DNA from: Morchella semilibera
Taxonomy: Eukaryota > Ascomycota > Pezizomycetes > Pezizales > Morchellaceae
Reading direction: 5' to 3'
Length of the DNA stretch: 64,000 bases
Assembly: GCA_009192285.1 (NCBI GenBank)
Contig: CM018604.1
Location: forward strand, 1,240,001 to 1,304,000
In this document: piece by piece, positions 49,659 through 61,175 of the stretch
Position numbering within the stretch: position 1 is the first letter of the stretch
How the letters are laid out: every line of letters begins with the position of its first letter
Notes under the pieces: model-generated
Databases searched by the model: none
Told to the model about the DNA's origin: nothing
Seen by the model: the letters and a program-made list of their open reading frames with translations, nothing else
Position numbers and translations under genes: made by a program

Positions 49659-51559
49659 CTAAATCACGACACTGCCCAAATAGCCCAATTCATCAACCAA
49701 TTCATCTCTCCAGGCCAATTCACCGGCAACTTCCTCCCGTAGGCAAGCAAGAGGCTTTGGAGAAGACATCCCCGAATATGATGCCTCATTCAGGATAACG
49801 TCACCGGCATATTTCCCGATATCTCTGTTTCCCCCTGGCACATGACCTGAAATTTCATCGAAGTTGTAATATTGTGGGTACACACGTTCGTTTTGATGAT
49901 AAGGATAAGGTGTAGTAATACCTAGGCCATCCACAGGTGTCTCGACTTCATATGCATCCTCCTCCTCCCCTCCGTCATCATCACTAGAGCAGCTCTCAGG
50001 CGAAAAGGCAGACTGGACCATGGGAGAGCACGCGCAGGAATAAACCGATCCATCGTTGCATGAGCAGTTAGAGGACATAGACTCTATTATTGAGGGCGAC
50101 GTAATTGTGGACTCGTTTGTTTTCTTGCTAGAGTCTGAAATGCTTCTTGGGATTTGCGAGCGCATATCTGGCATAGTAGAAACGTATGTGTTCATTGCTA
50201 TAGGGGAATGGTAATAGGCCTGTGTGGGTTGTGTGGGGTGTGATAGTGTATCCTGAGCTGCTTCGATTGATGTGTCTTCCCTTAAATAGTCCACAATGTC
50301 TGCAACACTGTGATTAGACCCTAAAGGGGCAGGTGCCCTTTTGTTGAGTGTGGCATCTTCTCCCACCTTCTCAGTTGTTTGAGTAACCCTATATCCAGTA
50401 TCCGATACGACTCTGCTCCTGCGGAAAAAACCCGAGGTTTTTTTTACTAGAGACCATCTTCTCTTTGAAGTGTTTTCTTCAGCTGCAGTTCCGTCGGCCC
50501 CACTGCCAAAGAACATTGATGAGACACGCCGAACGCTCCTTTCCTTGACCTTGCCCCTCAAGCTTCCCGAGCCGTTACCAGATTGTGTCGGATGTTCTGG
50601 AACTTGTCTAGGTTCCTCAAAATCCTTCCCTCTACTTCCACTGCCTGCAAAGATTGAGGCACCAATAATGCCAACTGGTGATATCGTTTTCTCTCTCTCC
50701 AGTGGAGATACCGGAGACGCGGGTATAGTTGCGGGTATATATGCGTGTGGGGACATTGGTGGGGGCGGTTTCGCGGTCGAGGGTGGAAGCTCTATCGGTA
50801 CATAGAGGATTGATACAATCCTGCCTGTTTTTTTATCAACAGTTGTGCATTCCGGCGGTGAGCCGGGATCTGAAATGTAACGTTTTTGATCCAGTAAAAA
50901 CTATTAAATGATTAACTGAACTGCCTAAAATTAAATCAAAAATCAAAAAATGTTTCTGAGGATAGGCTAACATAGTATGTAAATTCAGAACCCATCTCAA
51001 GACCACCTTTGTCGGTAATCATGTATTTCCAAACCCCTCTGCCAACGCGAATATCCTGTTCCATAGCAATGGGGTTACGGAAGTTATCCCATGATCCTAG
51101 CAAATGCACGGATTGAGGTGTTGTTGTTGCAGGGAGGACTCTATTTGTTGTTAGAAGTGCAAAACTAATTGCGGGGTGCAGCTCCTCAAAGTATTAGGGT
51201 CGAAGATTAGGCGTTTGGGAGAACACCAAAAGAAAAAAAGAAAATAGAAAGAGATGGGATGGAAAGGGTCTCGGGTTCCTTGCATAAAATAAAGAAATGG
51301 GAAACAAACATTCTAAATGAAACCAGAGCTCTTTCGTTTCTCGCATCTTTTCTCAAGTATGAGGTTGCCATCTCTTCTTTCTTAAGGTTATAGGGGCTCA
51401 ATATATTATTAATCACAGTCGCTGTCAGTGTATGATGGGCTCTGTGTTGAGCTTATGTTTTTGCTGACGCCAATATTATCGGTAGAAACTGCGCACGGGA
51501 TTAAAGACTATTATTGCTGGAGCCCCAGGAATAAACGTTAGCCGAATTTTCACTTTCAT
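49659..51559 (-). CDS. CBM48/AMPK-glycogen-binding-like protein
   Basis: Proposed exons on the minus strand are 51559-51537, 51164-50972 and 50900-49659, giving 485 aa. The second exon encodes SVHLLGSWDNFRNPIAMEQD and VGRGVWKYMITDKGGLEMGS followed by FTYY; this is the AMPK1_CBM/CBM48-like glycogen-binding fold found in many fungal proteins (GSWDNF, then GRGxW, then GGLxMG and YYY). The third exon continues it with FLLDQKRYISDPGSPPECTT and VSILYVPIELP. The 71-nt intron between them (GTTAGC donor, AATAG acceptor) is in phase and restores the fold. The remaining 360 residues are disordered: Ser-rich, basic in the middle (KRRWSLVKKTSGFFRRSR), with a Cys cluster (NCSCNDGSVYSCAC) and an acidic run (DDDGGEEEDAYE). 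The first exon (MKVKIRLT) and its 372-nt intron with a GTTTAT donor are my least certain part. The ATG at 50756, where an ORF finder would start, is internal and misses the domain. Partner carbohydrate is unknown. Confidence 0.75.
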
Positions 51560-54500
51560 TTTGGAGGGAGAAGGAGGAGTCGAGAGAGAAATGTATTGAA
51601 TAGCGAGAATACAAACCTTTTTACTTTCGCAGAGTATTTCTTTAGAAAGTTATTCCGAGCTTCAATGCCCCTATCCGTTACTTCAGCAGTGGAAGCACTT
51701 CCTTCCAGAAGCCTTAGATAGTGCAAGTAACCGTCTGGACTTATTTTTCCAATTTATTGTACCCGAGCTGCAGGATGCAGGCAACTGGTTAGTGGTGCCT
51801 ATATAGTCGGGATATATCGAAGCCGACGGTATAGATTTCAAGATAGATAAGTCGGGGAGAAACGAAATCGGGTTTTCATTTCATTGATGACAATGTTTAG
51901 TGAGGATGAATGAAGTATGATACAGATGGAGGGCGGGATGGGGGTAGGAACTGGCTGATGGTTGGTTTAAAGGAGCTGAAGGTGCTCTAGCAAGATACTG
52001 CTAGTGAAAGAGGCTTAACAGGTCCAGCTGCACGGCCAGCAGCAAGAACAGTGAGGATTAACGCAAGAAGATAAAATCAACAACAACTCCGATCAACCAG
52101 TCTCAAGAGTGTAAAAGGCGATATGTAGTGACGGGGTGGTATCAGTTGGGGAGTACCGTTCATTTGTGGAGGATGTTCTAGTGCAATTGCTTTTTGCCTC
52201 ACACCGACCTCGCCTGTCGGTAGGCCCGTAAGCCATTAGGAGGCTAGAGTAAAGGACAAGAGGCAAATTTCAAATTTCCCTAGGCTTCGCAGCCCTGATC
52301 TGTCCCAGGATACGGTTCCTACTCGGCAAGATTAGACAATCAACCTCCCTTTTCCAGCAACTTGCCTTGGACCTGGACTAACTCTGTCGAACCGAAAGGG
52401 CGGGCATTCACCCTCCTTGGGATTTTGTGATTCTTGTTTGTTTATTTCTTTGTTCTTATGATTCTGTATACAAATAGAATCAGCCTCTACCACTCACGAT
52501 CATATTTAGTTCTTTATCTCCATTAATGCCTCGTTGCTGCAGCAGCAGCCTCTTCCACGAACCAACACCCCCCTCCTAAAGACTCCTCCATACTCTCTAT
52601 CAACCACCCCAGTCAGGCGCCAAAGCACCCGTGGGCCAACCAACATGCATATTATGTACTCCTCGAGCACGTTGGTGACATGGATAGGCGAACCCAAATG
52701 CTCACCATGACGCGAAACTACTTGGCACTGTAGAGTAAACATGCAGGGACAAACGACTGGTCAAGTTTCTTCTGGCTGGACCAGGGGGCGATTCGCTAGA
52801 TCCCTTCTGCAAATCTAAAGACACTGGCCTGGGTGGTGGGTGTAGGTGGTTTATTTGGCTAGGTCTTTTATTTTTACTTCTTGATTCGAGTTTTTTTCTT
52901 TGTTCTTTGTGAGCGCAGTTCCCACAGCCCTCCTCACCAATAAATACCCTGGTAGGCACATTCCTGATTCGCGGTAGATCGGCCTACTTTTGCTTCAATG
53001 GAACACGGTACATAAACGTTTTTAGAGTTTCCGTTTCAGCCTCAGAAACTGGGGCACACCTGGACCGCGACAGCCGTAAACTGTTGTCGAAGCGCGAACA
53101 ATTCACTGCTGGGTCTCATTTGTTTATTATTTCGGGATCGTCGCCTCGCTCCCCAGCCAATGGTTCAAAAATCCGCTTGATCAGCATGGCTTCATTTCTT
53201 GCGGTATTTTGGGCGTCACCTAAAATACACAATGTATGTATATAACTCCTCTACGCCCTCTTCCTTGCCCAAACTTCGTGAGGTGCTTCGAGTAAAGTAC
53301 TGACTGATATATTTGAAGGCCCAGTGAGGTTTTAAGTAATATTTGTTTAATTCTAATGAAACCTCATTTTATTGTAAGGTGCCGATTCCCGGTTAAAAAA
53401 ATTTAATCAATCTCAAATACCTACCGAGATCATACATTAAGCTATGGGCCGGCCGGGACCTTGCATATGGTGATGGCGACTGTGTGCCTACCTACATAGG
53501 ACCCCACATCAATTTGTTTATCCGACGCTGCACAGCACGGTCGAATCTTCGATAATCGATTTTTGGCTCGGGTCGGGGCTGTTTCGGTTTTATGCCTTCT
53601 TAAGATCGCTTTCGGCGACTACCACTTACTTGGTTGTGGTCGCTTGTACAGACACTTCTTTTCTTTTGGTTGGGTTCCTGGGCCTATTAATCAACCCCGG
53701 CATTCCAAAATGCCAGGTCACGATGTTACTGATTAGCTCTTGTGTCGAGTGGTATGTCTTTGAGAGCTATCCATCCTTTGGCTCTCAAATACTTGAATTC
53801 TAGGAGAATCTGGGCTTGGTAAACGGTCAGTCACGTTGGTGACGGTATCTGTGTTCACGAAGTCTAGAACAACCTGTCAAATATGATATACCGGGGGCTG
53901 CATGTCATGGTTTGTTGGAAGTTCCGACGATAAACCTAACCCTGATATTCAGCCATCTATTTATCTGGAAAGCCTACAAGTTATCAAACCACGATATATC
54001 TGATACTAATGCTGTCGGAACGGAGCCGGGAGTGCATATGTAAGACTAGTCCCTTTTGTGTTGCTAAGAGTGGTCTTGGTGTTTCTTCCGGTAGGCACTC
54101 GTGTTTTACTTTGTTGATAGAGTTGTCTGGAACACTATCACGAGCCCCAGTATGCACAAAGCTCCGGAGTCTAGAGAATCCGGCACCTTCCACTAGTGAA
54201 TATATGTTGTTTTTTCTCGATAGGCGATTGTAAAGTCTCGAGCGGCTTTTCATAGAGAGAGAAGCGTCTAGAGTTAAGCGTCTACGCCAACGTCCTGTTG
54301 GTAATAAGATTTTGGTCTAGTCGCAATAAAGGGCTAAAACAAGTAGTCCTTTGCGTTGGATCAAAAGGCATTAAAGGAAGAAAGCAAGCAAACTTAAATT
54401 CCAAGCGAGTGAGTACGTACATGGGCATGGGCATGGACATGGGCTTTAAAGCTCAACGGCAAGTGTTGAGGGTTGCAGAGAGTACTTTAACTCTGTCTGT

Positions 54501-55649
54501 GAAACCCCAGCCAACATACTTTATGGCCAGCTGGACCAAGCAGCGTACCGTGGCAAGAGTAGCCTAGGCAGATATACGCACTATATTACCCTGCTCTCGA
54601 TAATGGAAATTCTGGTGTCGCGATGCGACGTCGTCTATTCCCTAACAACACTCTTACATCTTTTAGGACGCTACATGTAAGTAACTACATGTATAGCTAC
54701 ATTGAGTGCCGATTGTGTATATTGTTACGGTGTTATTACCTTTATCGATAATATACATGTCCTACCAATATATCGGATATCCGCAGGTTAGTATAATAAG
54801 TTGAACCGATAAAGGCAGGCCTAAGTACATGCACGTTACTCGTATCGTGTAATAATGGGATATAAGGTTATAAAAGTGAGACCACTAAATTTTGTGGTAC
54901 GTGAGCTTTCTCCATCTTTATCAGAATCCGAGTGATAGCTTATGGTTTGATCCGCTCTGGAGTATTTAATTTATGTCAGACAAACCTTATAAGCTAAATA
55001 TGAACGGATTAAGAAGTGGGTGTTCGGCCATGCCTGATATATAAGATTATAGAAATCTGATATTGGGGTTTTTTTCCCCTTCTTTTGTTCTCGATTTTTA
55101 TTGTTTGTGATTATATATCGTATGTTCCATGAGTTGGGTTATTGTCAAGACCTGTACGGACCCAAACACTTATTTCTAGTATTCGGGAGAACGTCGACAA
55201 CAGGCTATCTTGCAGTACTTCAGCTAGGATAATACTCTTTTGTTAAGCGTTTGGAAAAACTATTCTATGCCGTACAAACACCCACGTATATGCAACACTA
55301 GAGTTACTTGCCCTTAAAAGAACGTCATGTGTTAAGTTTCTCAAATGATCATAGCACGTTCAAAATGTTTCTGATTGGCTTGTCAAATCCCAAATAGCCG
55401 GCCTGTACGCACTCCAGAATACTATGGCATCTTCTTCATAGGTTAAAATTTACAGAGCCACAGAACCGCATAGACTAATATTAGACCTCCTTATTCATGT
55501 CGACAGCAGCTCAATCTTTAGGCAGTTATCTTTGCTCTAACTCTAAAGCTATAGCTAGCTATCAGCAGCTCTAGCATCCACAACATATTATCAGCACCAC
55601 CTTTTTGCAGAGAAACGTCCTCCGAACCGCAGCTCCTAGAACCATAATC
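51560..55649. other. spacer without recognisable gene
   Basis: The first 40 bases upstream of the CBM48 gene are CT-rich when read on the minus strand, fitting its promoter or leader. Beyond that I see only short frames: 52506-52742 and 52702-52959 on the minus strand are open but unassignable. There are two TACATGTA copies near 54672-54694. Confidence 0.5.
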
Positions 55650-56081
55650 ATGTACAGTATGCCCTACCATAGTTCGCCCCACTACAAGCGCAATGCGCCC
55701 ATAATGCGACCCTCAAGAGCCCTCCCATCTCACACCGTGATCATCATAACCTCTGTCCTCATCGTCGTTGCGCTGGTTGGGGTATTGATATACTTTGGCG
55801 TCGTCACTTTACAGAGGCGTATGCCTATCGAGGTGAATCATGTACCCAAGAAGCCGGTCATCGATGGTAGGTTCTACCCTATAGATGATTATATAGAAGA
55901 TAGGCTGATCATGAACTGACGTGTATGTGAAGCTGCGGTAGAGATCTCAGAGTCGAGTGGGTCGACATCTAGTAGCAGTGGTGGTTCTGGATCGGGCTCG
56001 AGCTCAGACTCTGGACCTACATCTAGTTCTAGTTCTGGTTCTAGCTTAGGGGTTGCTAGTAGTGATGGTACCGTAGCTTAG
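55650..56081 (+). CDS. small membrane protein with Ser-rich tail
   Basis: Exon 55650-55866, a proposed intron from 55867 (GTAGGT donor) to 55950 (ATCTCAG) and exon 55951-56081 give 115 aa. An equally in-frame acceptor at 55941 (GCGGTAG) would add three residues. AACTGAC at 55914-55920 is a good branch site. The first exon has a membrane helix (TVIIITSVLIVVALVGVLIY) at about residues 29-48 followed by a basic and then Pro-containing stretch; the second is almost pure Ser/Gly/Thr. Without splicing the same frame runs through 17 more codons to a TGA at 55917-55919, giving an 89-aa product. The start could lie upstream, since TTTTTGCAG just before looks like an acceptor. I do not recognise the family. 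Confidence 0.55.
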
Positions 56082-57732
56082 AGGTTCGGTATATATACGG
56101 TGGGTGATAGAGCGAGACCAACTAGCTCGGATGATAATCGGGCGCTAGCTTCTTTAAGAGTTAGAGCATTAACTAGAAACTTTAGATGCAGAGCACACAG
56201 CAGCGTATGTGGCATTAAGTGGAGGAGTGGATTTTTGAACCTGTAATAAAATTCAATGCTTCAAGGCGCTCAATTAAAAATTATCTTGACGTTTTTTTTT
56301 TAAAAGAAAAATTTCCTTTATCATGATCATCGATCGCCTCGTTTAATTTGACCCCGAATTAATATTGCTAGGCACCTTATATCACTCGCCCAAGGGCATC
56401 AAACTTCACAACTACATGTACTTGAGATAGATGTCCCCACGCGCGGGGGGTGGTTGGCCGGGTGGTCTGTAATATACAGCTGGTTTAGTTGTCTACATGG
56501 TTGACCGAGGCTGGATGATCAATATTTTGACTTTACGTACGGTGTCAATCAAGTTTTATGCTCCCCATTCGTATTTTTTTTTTAAGCGCATAAGCTCTAC
56601 TATTCCATAGGATTATAGGCTTAACAATCTTTTATTCTTATAGAGCTTAGCTATATGTAGTGATTGAAAATTTGGAAAGCCTTGTAAGAGCCACATCACA
56701 GATTCTCACTCGGCAAATCTAGCTGCGCGTGGGGGTTGTTGTTACTTTTCACCCTCACTCTACTCATATGCTTTCTTTTTCGACTGGTAAGAAGTATAGT
56801 AATTTAAAAAGGAGATACCTATCTTTCTAGCTCTAGGCTTGAGGGGGAAGCCTCCGGGATTATGAAATTGTGAGCTGGTATGTATTCCGAGCCGTAATGA
56901 ACCGGCCCGATTTTAGATCCTTCAGAGAGTTCCATATGAAGTAGGAAGTAATACATGATATGACAACAGGCGTAGTCTGGGTAGGGAAGAAGGATTAACA
57001 TGGGTTAGGGTTCAGAGCACCATATGTCTGGGGGGCCTTGCCAAGCATTACAAACTGGGCTGGTTAAAGATAGAGACAAGCTTTTCGGGGAACAAGCCAG
57101 AGTCTCTTTGGCGTAAGAACCCTGCATACATACGAGAGCATTGTAGAGTGCTATAGATCCATGGCTGCTTTAATTTATATGCAAACAAGGAAGCTGTTTT
57201 TTCCTTTCGGTTCCTCTTTCTGGGCACCTGATAGAAAGCATTCCTCCAACGCCCCAACGTTTGAAGTAATGTTGGACTTTAAAGCTTTGGCTGTTCTAGA
57301 TCTGTGTGGGGAGAGTTCTGCTTTTAGGGTTGTATATTTTCAGCCGTAGTGGCGCAGCTCCTAGGATCCTGCAGTATTGGAATGTGAGGATGGGATAAAT
57401 ATAGAGTTATTAGGTATATAATCATGATTTAGAAGCTGTGGGTATATTCTCCATGCCTAGCAACTGTGAATCATCGATACAGGTGATACGGTTATAATTA
57501 TCAGCTCCTGCGCCAGGTTGTCTCGTAGGCTGCCATCGTTGGTGAGTGCAGTAGTTCACGTTAATTAGTCCTGAAGACGCATTATAGAACTTGGCGTCCA
57601 CTGTCACCTTGTGGGGGAATGTAATATGTCTGACAAAGACATCTCTCATCTCAAGAATAACACACCGGCAGATTACACAGCATACCAAGCTTGATGCTAC
57701 ATACTCTACAGGCATCAAAAAAAAAAATCCAT

Positions 57733-57780
<48 letters not shown>

Positions 57781-58507
57781 TATCCATGTGATCCTTAGCT
57801 TAGACTACTTAGTTTATACGGACGGTTGCCAAGGGACAATTTTGCAGAGGAGCTGAAAAATATCACCCCTTAAAGGAAGAGATCGGAGCCTTTTACAGCC
57901 AACACCGCTCTTGGCAACTGTATGTATAAACTGAGATTTTGCGGTATATCAAAGTCAGTGTTCCCACATGCACGTGCATCCACAAAACATACGAAAGTAG
58001 GCGCTTGTAGGTACTTACATATTGAGAGTGAGAGAGAGCTAGAGAGAAAAAGAGAGTTTTAGCTCGCCTATATTCGCTCGATTATACCCCATAGATCTAG
58101 CTTGTTGGAGAGGATTTATGTCCTACGCTCTTGCAGCAGAACTGGGAGTCAGAGAAGCATGGAATACCACTCATGAGCTATGAACCTTCCCCGCGAGCCG
58201 GCTTTCTTATCCATGCGATACCAGTTTTGTCCCACAAATCTGGCCCATAAGGCTATGCCACAACAACTGTCATGCATTGAGTATAATTTTGGTGACGTTG
58301 TCTTTACTTGATCTGCGGCGGGCTCAGCGGGTGATAGGTGGCGCTTTAATCGCACTCTAGTATGCTCTCTTTGGAACATATAAGAGGTATATATACTTTT
58401 ATTTTCATCGATCGCAACACCATCATATTACTTAAAGCCGCAGGATCCACCTTTCTCACCCTCTCATCAAACCCTCAAAGCTAAAAACCTTATTTAACAT
58501 AACCACC
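56082..58507. other. spacer with microsatellite
   Basis: Contains the (AAT)n repeat at 57735-57777, one TACATGTA near 56413 and purine-rich GAGA sequence near 58025-58055. The last 60 bases are pyrimidine-rich (CTTTCTCACCCTCTC onward) and look like the leader of the next gene; a TATATATAC box lies near 58387. Confidence 0.5.
57735..57777 (+). repeat. (AAT)n microsatellite
   Basis: About 14 perfect tandem AAT units. The long Leu or Asn runs in frames crossing it are artefacts. Confidence 0.95.
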
Positions 58508-58962
58508 ATGCTATCGTTCATCCTCAGACTTCCCCGCTACCTCCCCCACATTACACTCTCGAACTTCCTCTGGTTCCTCGTTGTGCTGAATATCGTCCTG
58601 TTCATATACATCCAAGCATCGGACCGCCGGTCCCAGCAGAAAACTGTATACATATACTTGCTTGCCATCACAGAAATTACAATCATGATATATGCTGACA
58701 CTATTTCTGCGCATACTACTAGTCTAAAATAACTAGACCTAGAGGACATGAGAGCTTCATGGGCCACTGGTCCGGCGGGATGGATGCCTTTTTTGCGCGG
58801 AAGAGGGTCATCGAGATAGGCTACAGGGTGAGTATGCATGCTCTAGAGAGTATTGGTAGATAGGTCTACGTGGCTCTGATCGAGTGGAGGTGCTGAATCC
58901 TTTTCTCTCTCGTCTTGGAGGATACGCTGCAGTTGGGAGCACGGAAGAAGACTGAGATATAG
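58508..58962 (+). CDS. small membrane protein, exon structure partly resolved
   Basis: The ATG at 58508 lies in an excellent fungal context (AACCACCATG) after a pyrimidine-rich leader. It opens a 74-aa frame with a membrane helix (LSNFLWFLVVLNIVLFIYI). Downstream, 58743-58827 has protein-like sequence in another frame (GHWSGGMDAFFARKRVIEIG), ending at a strong intron, 58828-58920, with a GTGAGT donor, a TGCTGAATCC branch, a CT-rich tract and a TTGGAG acceptor; the last exon then reads DTLQLGARKKTEI and stops at 58962. How the first frame joins the second is unclear: the GTATAC donor at 58646 gives the wrong phase for that frame, and GTCCCA at 58630 gives the right phase but is weak. So either one three-exon gene or a short 74-aa gene is present. 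Not recognised. Confidence 0.45.
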
Positions 58963-61073
58963 GATTTATTACAACGCTCGAATTTGCCCAGGAGAGGGGG
59001 AAATATCTTGGAGGTGAGGATGCAGCTGGGCGTTGAAGCGGCCCTCGCACATTATTTTCGTTTTTCGTTTTTCCTTTTTGCGGGATATAATCTATGGGTG
59101 TGGGGTTATATTGGGGCGTTCTAAGGTTTCTTTCTAGCGTTTTCTATTATTCGTGGGGGCGATAAGTTTCAAATACCTCTAGACATGGGCTTTCTTTATA
59201 TCAGCTTTGCGGCGGAATAAATTCCTTTTGTCTAAAGACAAGGTCAATGAGGGGCTTTGATGTTACAGAAGTAGGGTGAAAGTGGTACTATCATGCATGA
59301 TATGATTGATCGATGAGTAATAAAACGTGGGGGTAGGGTGTCTGATAAACAGCGGCCTCTAAAGAAAGTTCCGAAAGGTTCAATAGCAGAGATTATTACC
59401 GAATAACGAGCAGACTGGGACAATACATGTGCTTACCACAAGTGCAAGACTGGTTGAAACAAACATGGTTAGGGATGTTAATATTGCGTCTTATTAGCGG
59501 TTAATTTCTCGAATATCAATTTGAGACCTTGCGGATAGTGTAGTCGACCAACCGCACAGCTCGGATACACTGAGTGCTACTTGCGTATATCTGGTAGGGG
59601 CTATCTCTAGGGTGAATTCATACATGACCCCGAGGACGAAAAAGTACTTTTGTTTGTTTTATGAACAGATTTTGTCATAGGGTAGGCCGCGAAGCTCAGC
59701 GCAATGAATCCACATTATATCCCTGATTGCCAATATACAGGTGTTTTAACCCAGCAAAATTCATGGTTTTGATACTTGCTCGGCGTCGATACAAGTAGTT
59801 GGGGTTAACTCTAGCAGCTGCCACTCACCCGTCCTTGTAGTTCCGTCCTACACTTAAAAGTTGGGCAAGTAGTAGAGCGCAGGCTCTCGCCCAGATCAGA
59901 TCGATCTACGTCATCCTATAAGATATAGTCGGCAGGGCTTGTTATAAGAGCACCTTCTATAAGAGTAATTTCTCTATAAGGGTACACTCTTTGGTCCGCT
60001 TTCTCCTGTTTGTGTGTTTGGTAGTATCTCTATATAAGGGAATCTGACCATAAGGGTACCAAATTTCGATCCTGACAGTTACATCGCTGGTATAAATGAA
60101 GTCGCGAAAGTATACTTGATACAGGTTCTTCAGGGTAACAGTGCATATATATTGTAGCTATCACCTTCACGCTCAGCTCATTGGGCCGGAGGTTTTCAAT
60201 AATAACATGCATGTACTATGTATGTAGGTATGTACATGTCAGTACTATGTGCGCTTTTGATTTGGTTTTGTTGCAGCTGCAATTGGTCAGCATTTACACT
60301 TCATCCGCGATGTTATAAGGAATTAACTGCTCAAGAGTAGGTACTTCATACGAACTCTTGTATATAGAATTGGGCCGGGAGTTGGCCATGGACCTGAATG
60401 CACGTCAGGGTATTTCATCTCGCCTTGCGCCACCTAATATATCACCGATACTATTATATCTGTTCAAGATTTGTTTTCATGAATTCAGTGCACCTATCAA
60501 ACTTTAAAGGCGTATAAATTGTCTCGGGAAGCCGTCGAAGAGGCGCGGAAAGGGTACGTACGGTATCCGCGACGAGTGATTTCATCATCTTAGGGATTTA
60601 CTAGATTGCCGGAATTAAAATCATGATGGCTTGAAGATGCATACATGTAGGTACCTCCAGTTGCACCTACTACTGTAAGGGGTGGAGAAATTTGGTTACA
60701 GATCCCCCCCATTCATATGTACTGTAATCCACCTCCGCCGAGCTGCCGTAAAAACTGCAGGAGTATTAACTAAAGTGTGCGTATACATAAGCACTGGTAG
60801 TTGCAGTTGAGCGGTATAAGCTTTGTATTAGATTGTAGCTGATCGGATTAACCCTAACGACTAATCATAAAATCTAGCGAGAAGAGCGGGCGAGTAGCCC
60901 GCTTAAACCTTAATTTTGTTGATGTTCGACCCCTTTTTTGTTTCATGCTTTTTTGCTATTGGGTATTGGGCGTGTGCGGGGGTTATATAAACTATAGCGG
61001 AATGTCTTTTGTATGGATAGCGGTGAAAAACAGGCAACAAAATAATCAACTAATCAAGTAGACTTCACATGTA

Positions 61074-61175
61074 CCATAGATACTCGAAAAATTCGCTAGC
61101 GCCCTTTACACTAAAAAGTACTCAAAGTGCTGATTTTTTGGACAACAACGCTAGCGAATTAATTTTATGGTATGT
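61074..61175. mobile_element. minimal foldback element
   Basis: A perfect 12-base inverted repeat, AATTCGCTAGCG at 61090-61101 and CGCTAGCGAATT at 61149-61160, with a 47-base spacer. Outside it GTACCATA on the left and TATGGTATGTAC on the right extend the pairing imperfectly, giving a unit of about 100 bases. Probably a tiny MITE. Confidence 0.55.

Noticed and set aside
52506-52959. Two overlapping minus-strand frames
   Set aside because: One lacks an ATG and neither has recognisable protein character.
55917-55922. Possible stop-codon readthrough (TGA followed by an open Ser-rich frame)
   Set aside because: The TGA lies inside a good intron (GTAGGT donor, AACTGAC branch, in-phase acceptors), which explains the open frame without readthrough.
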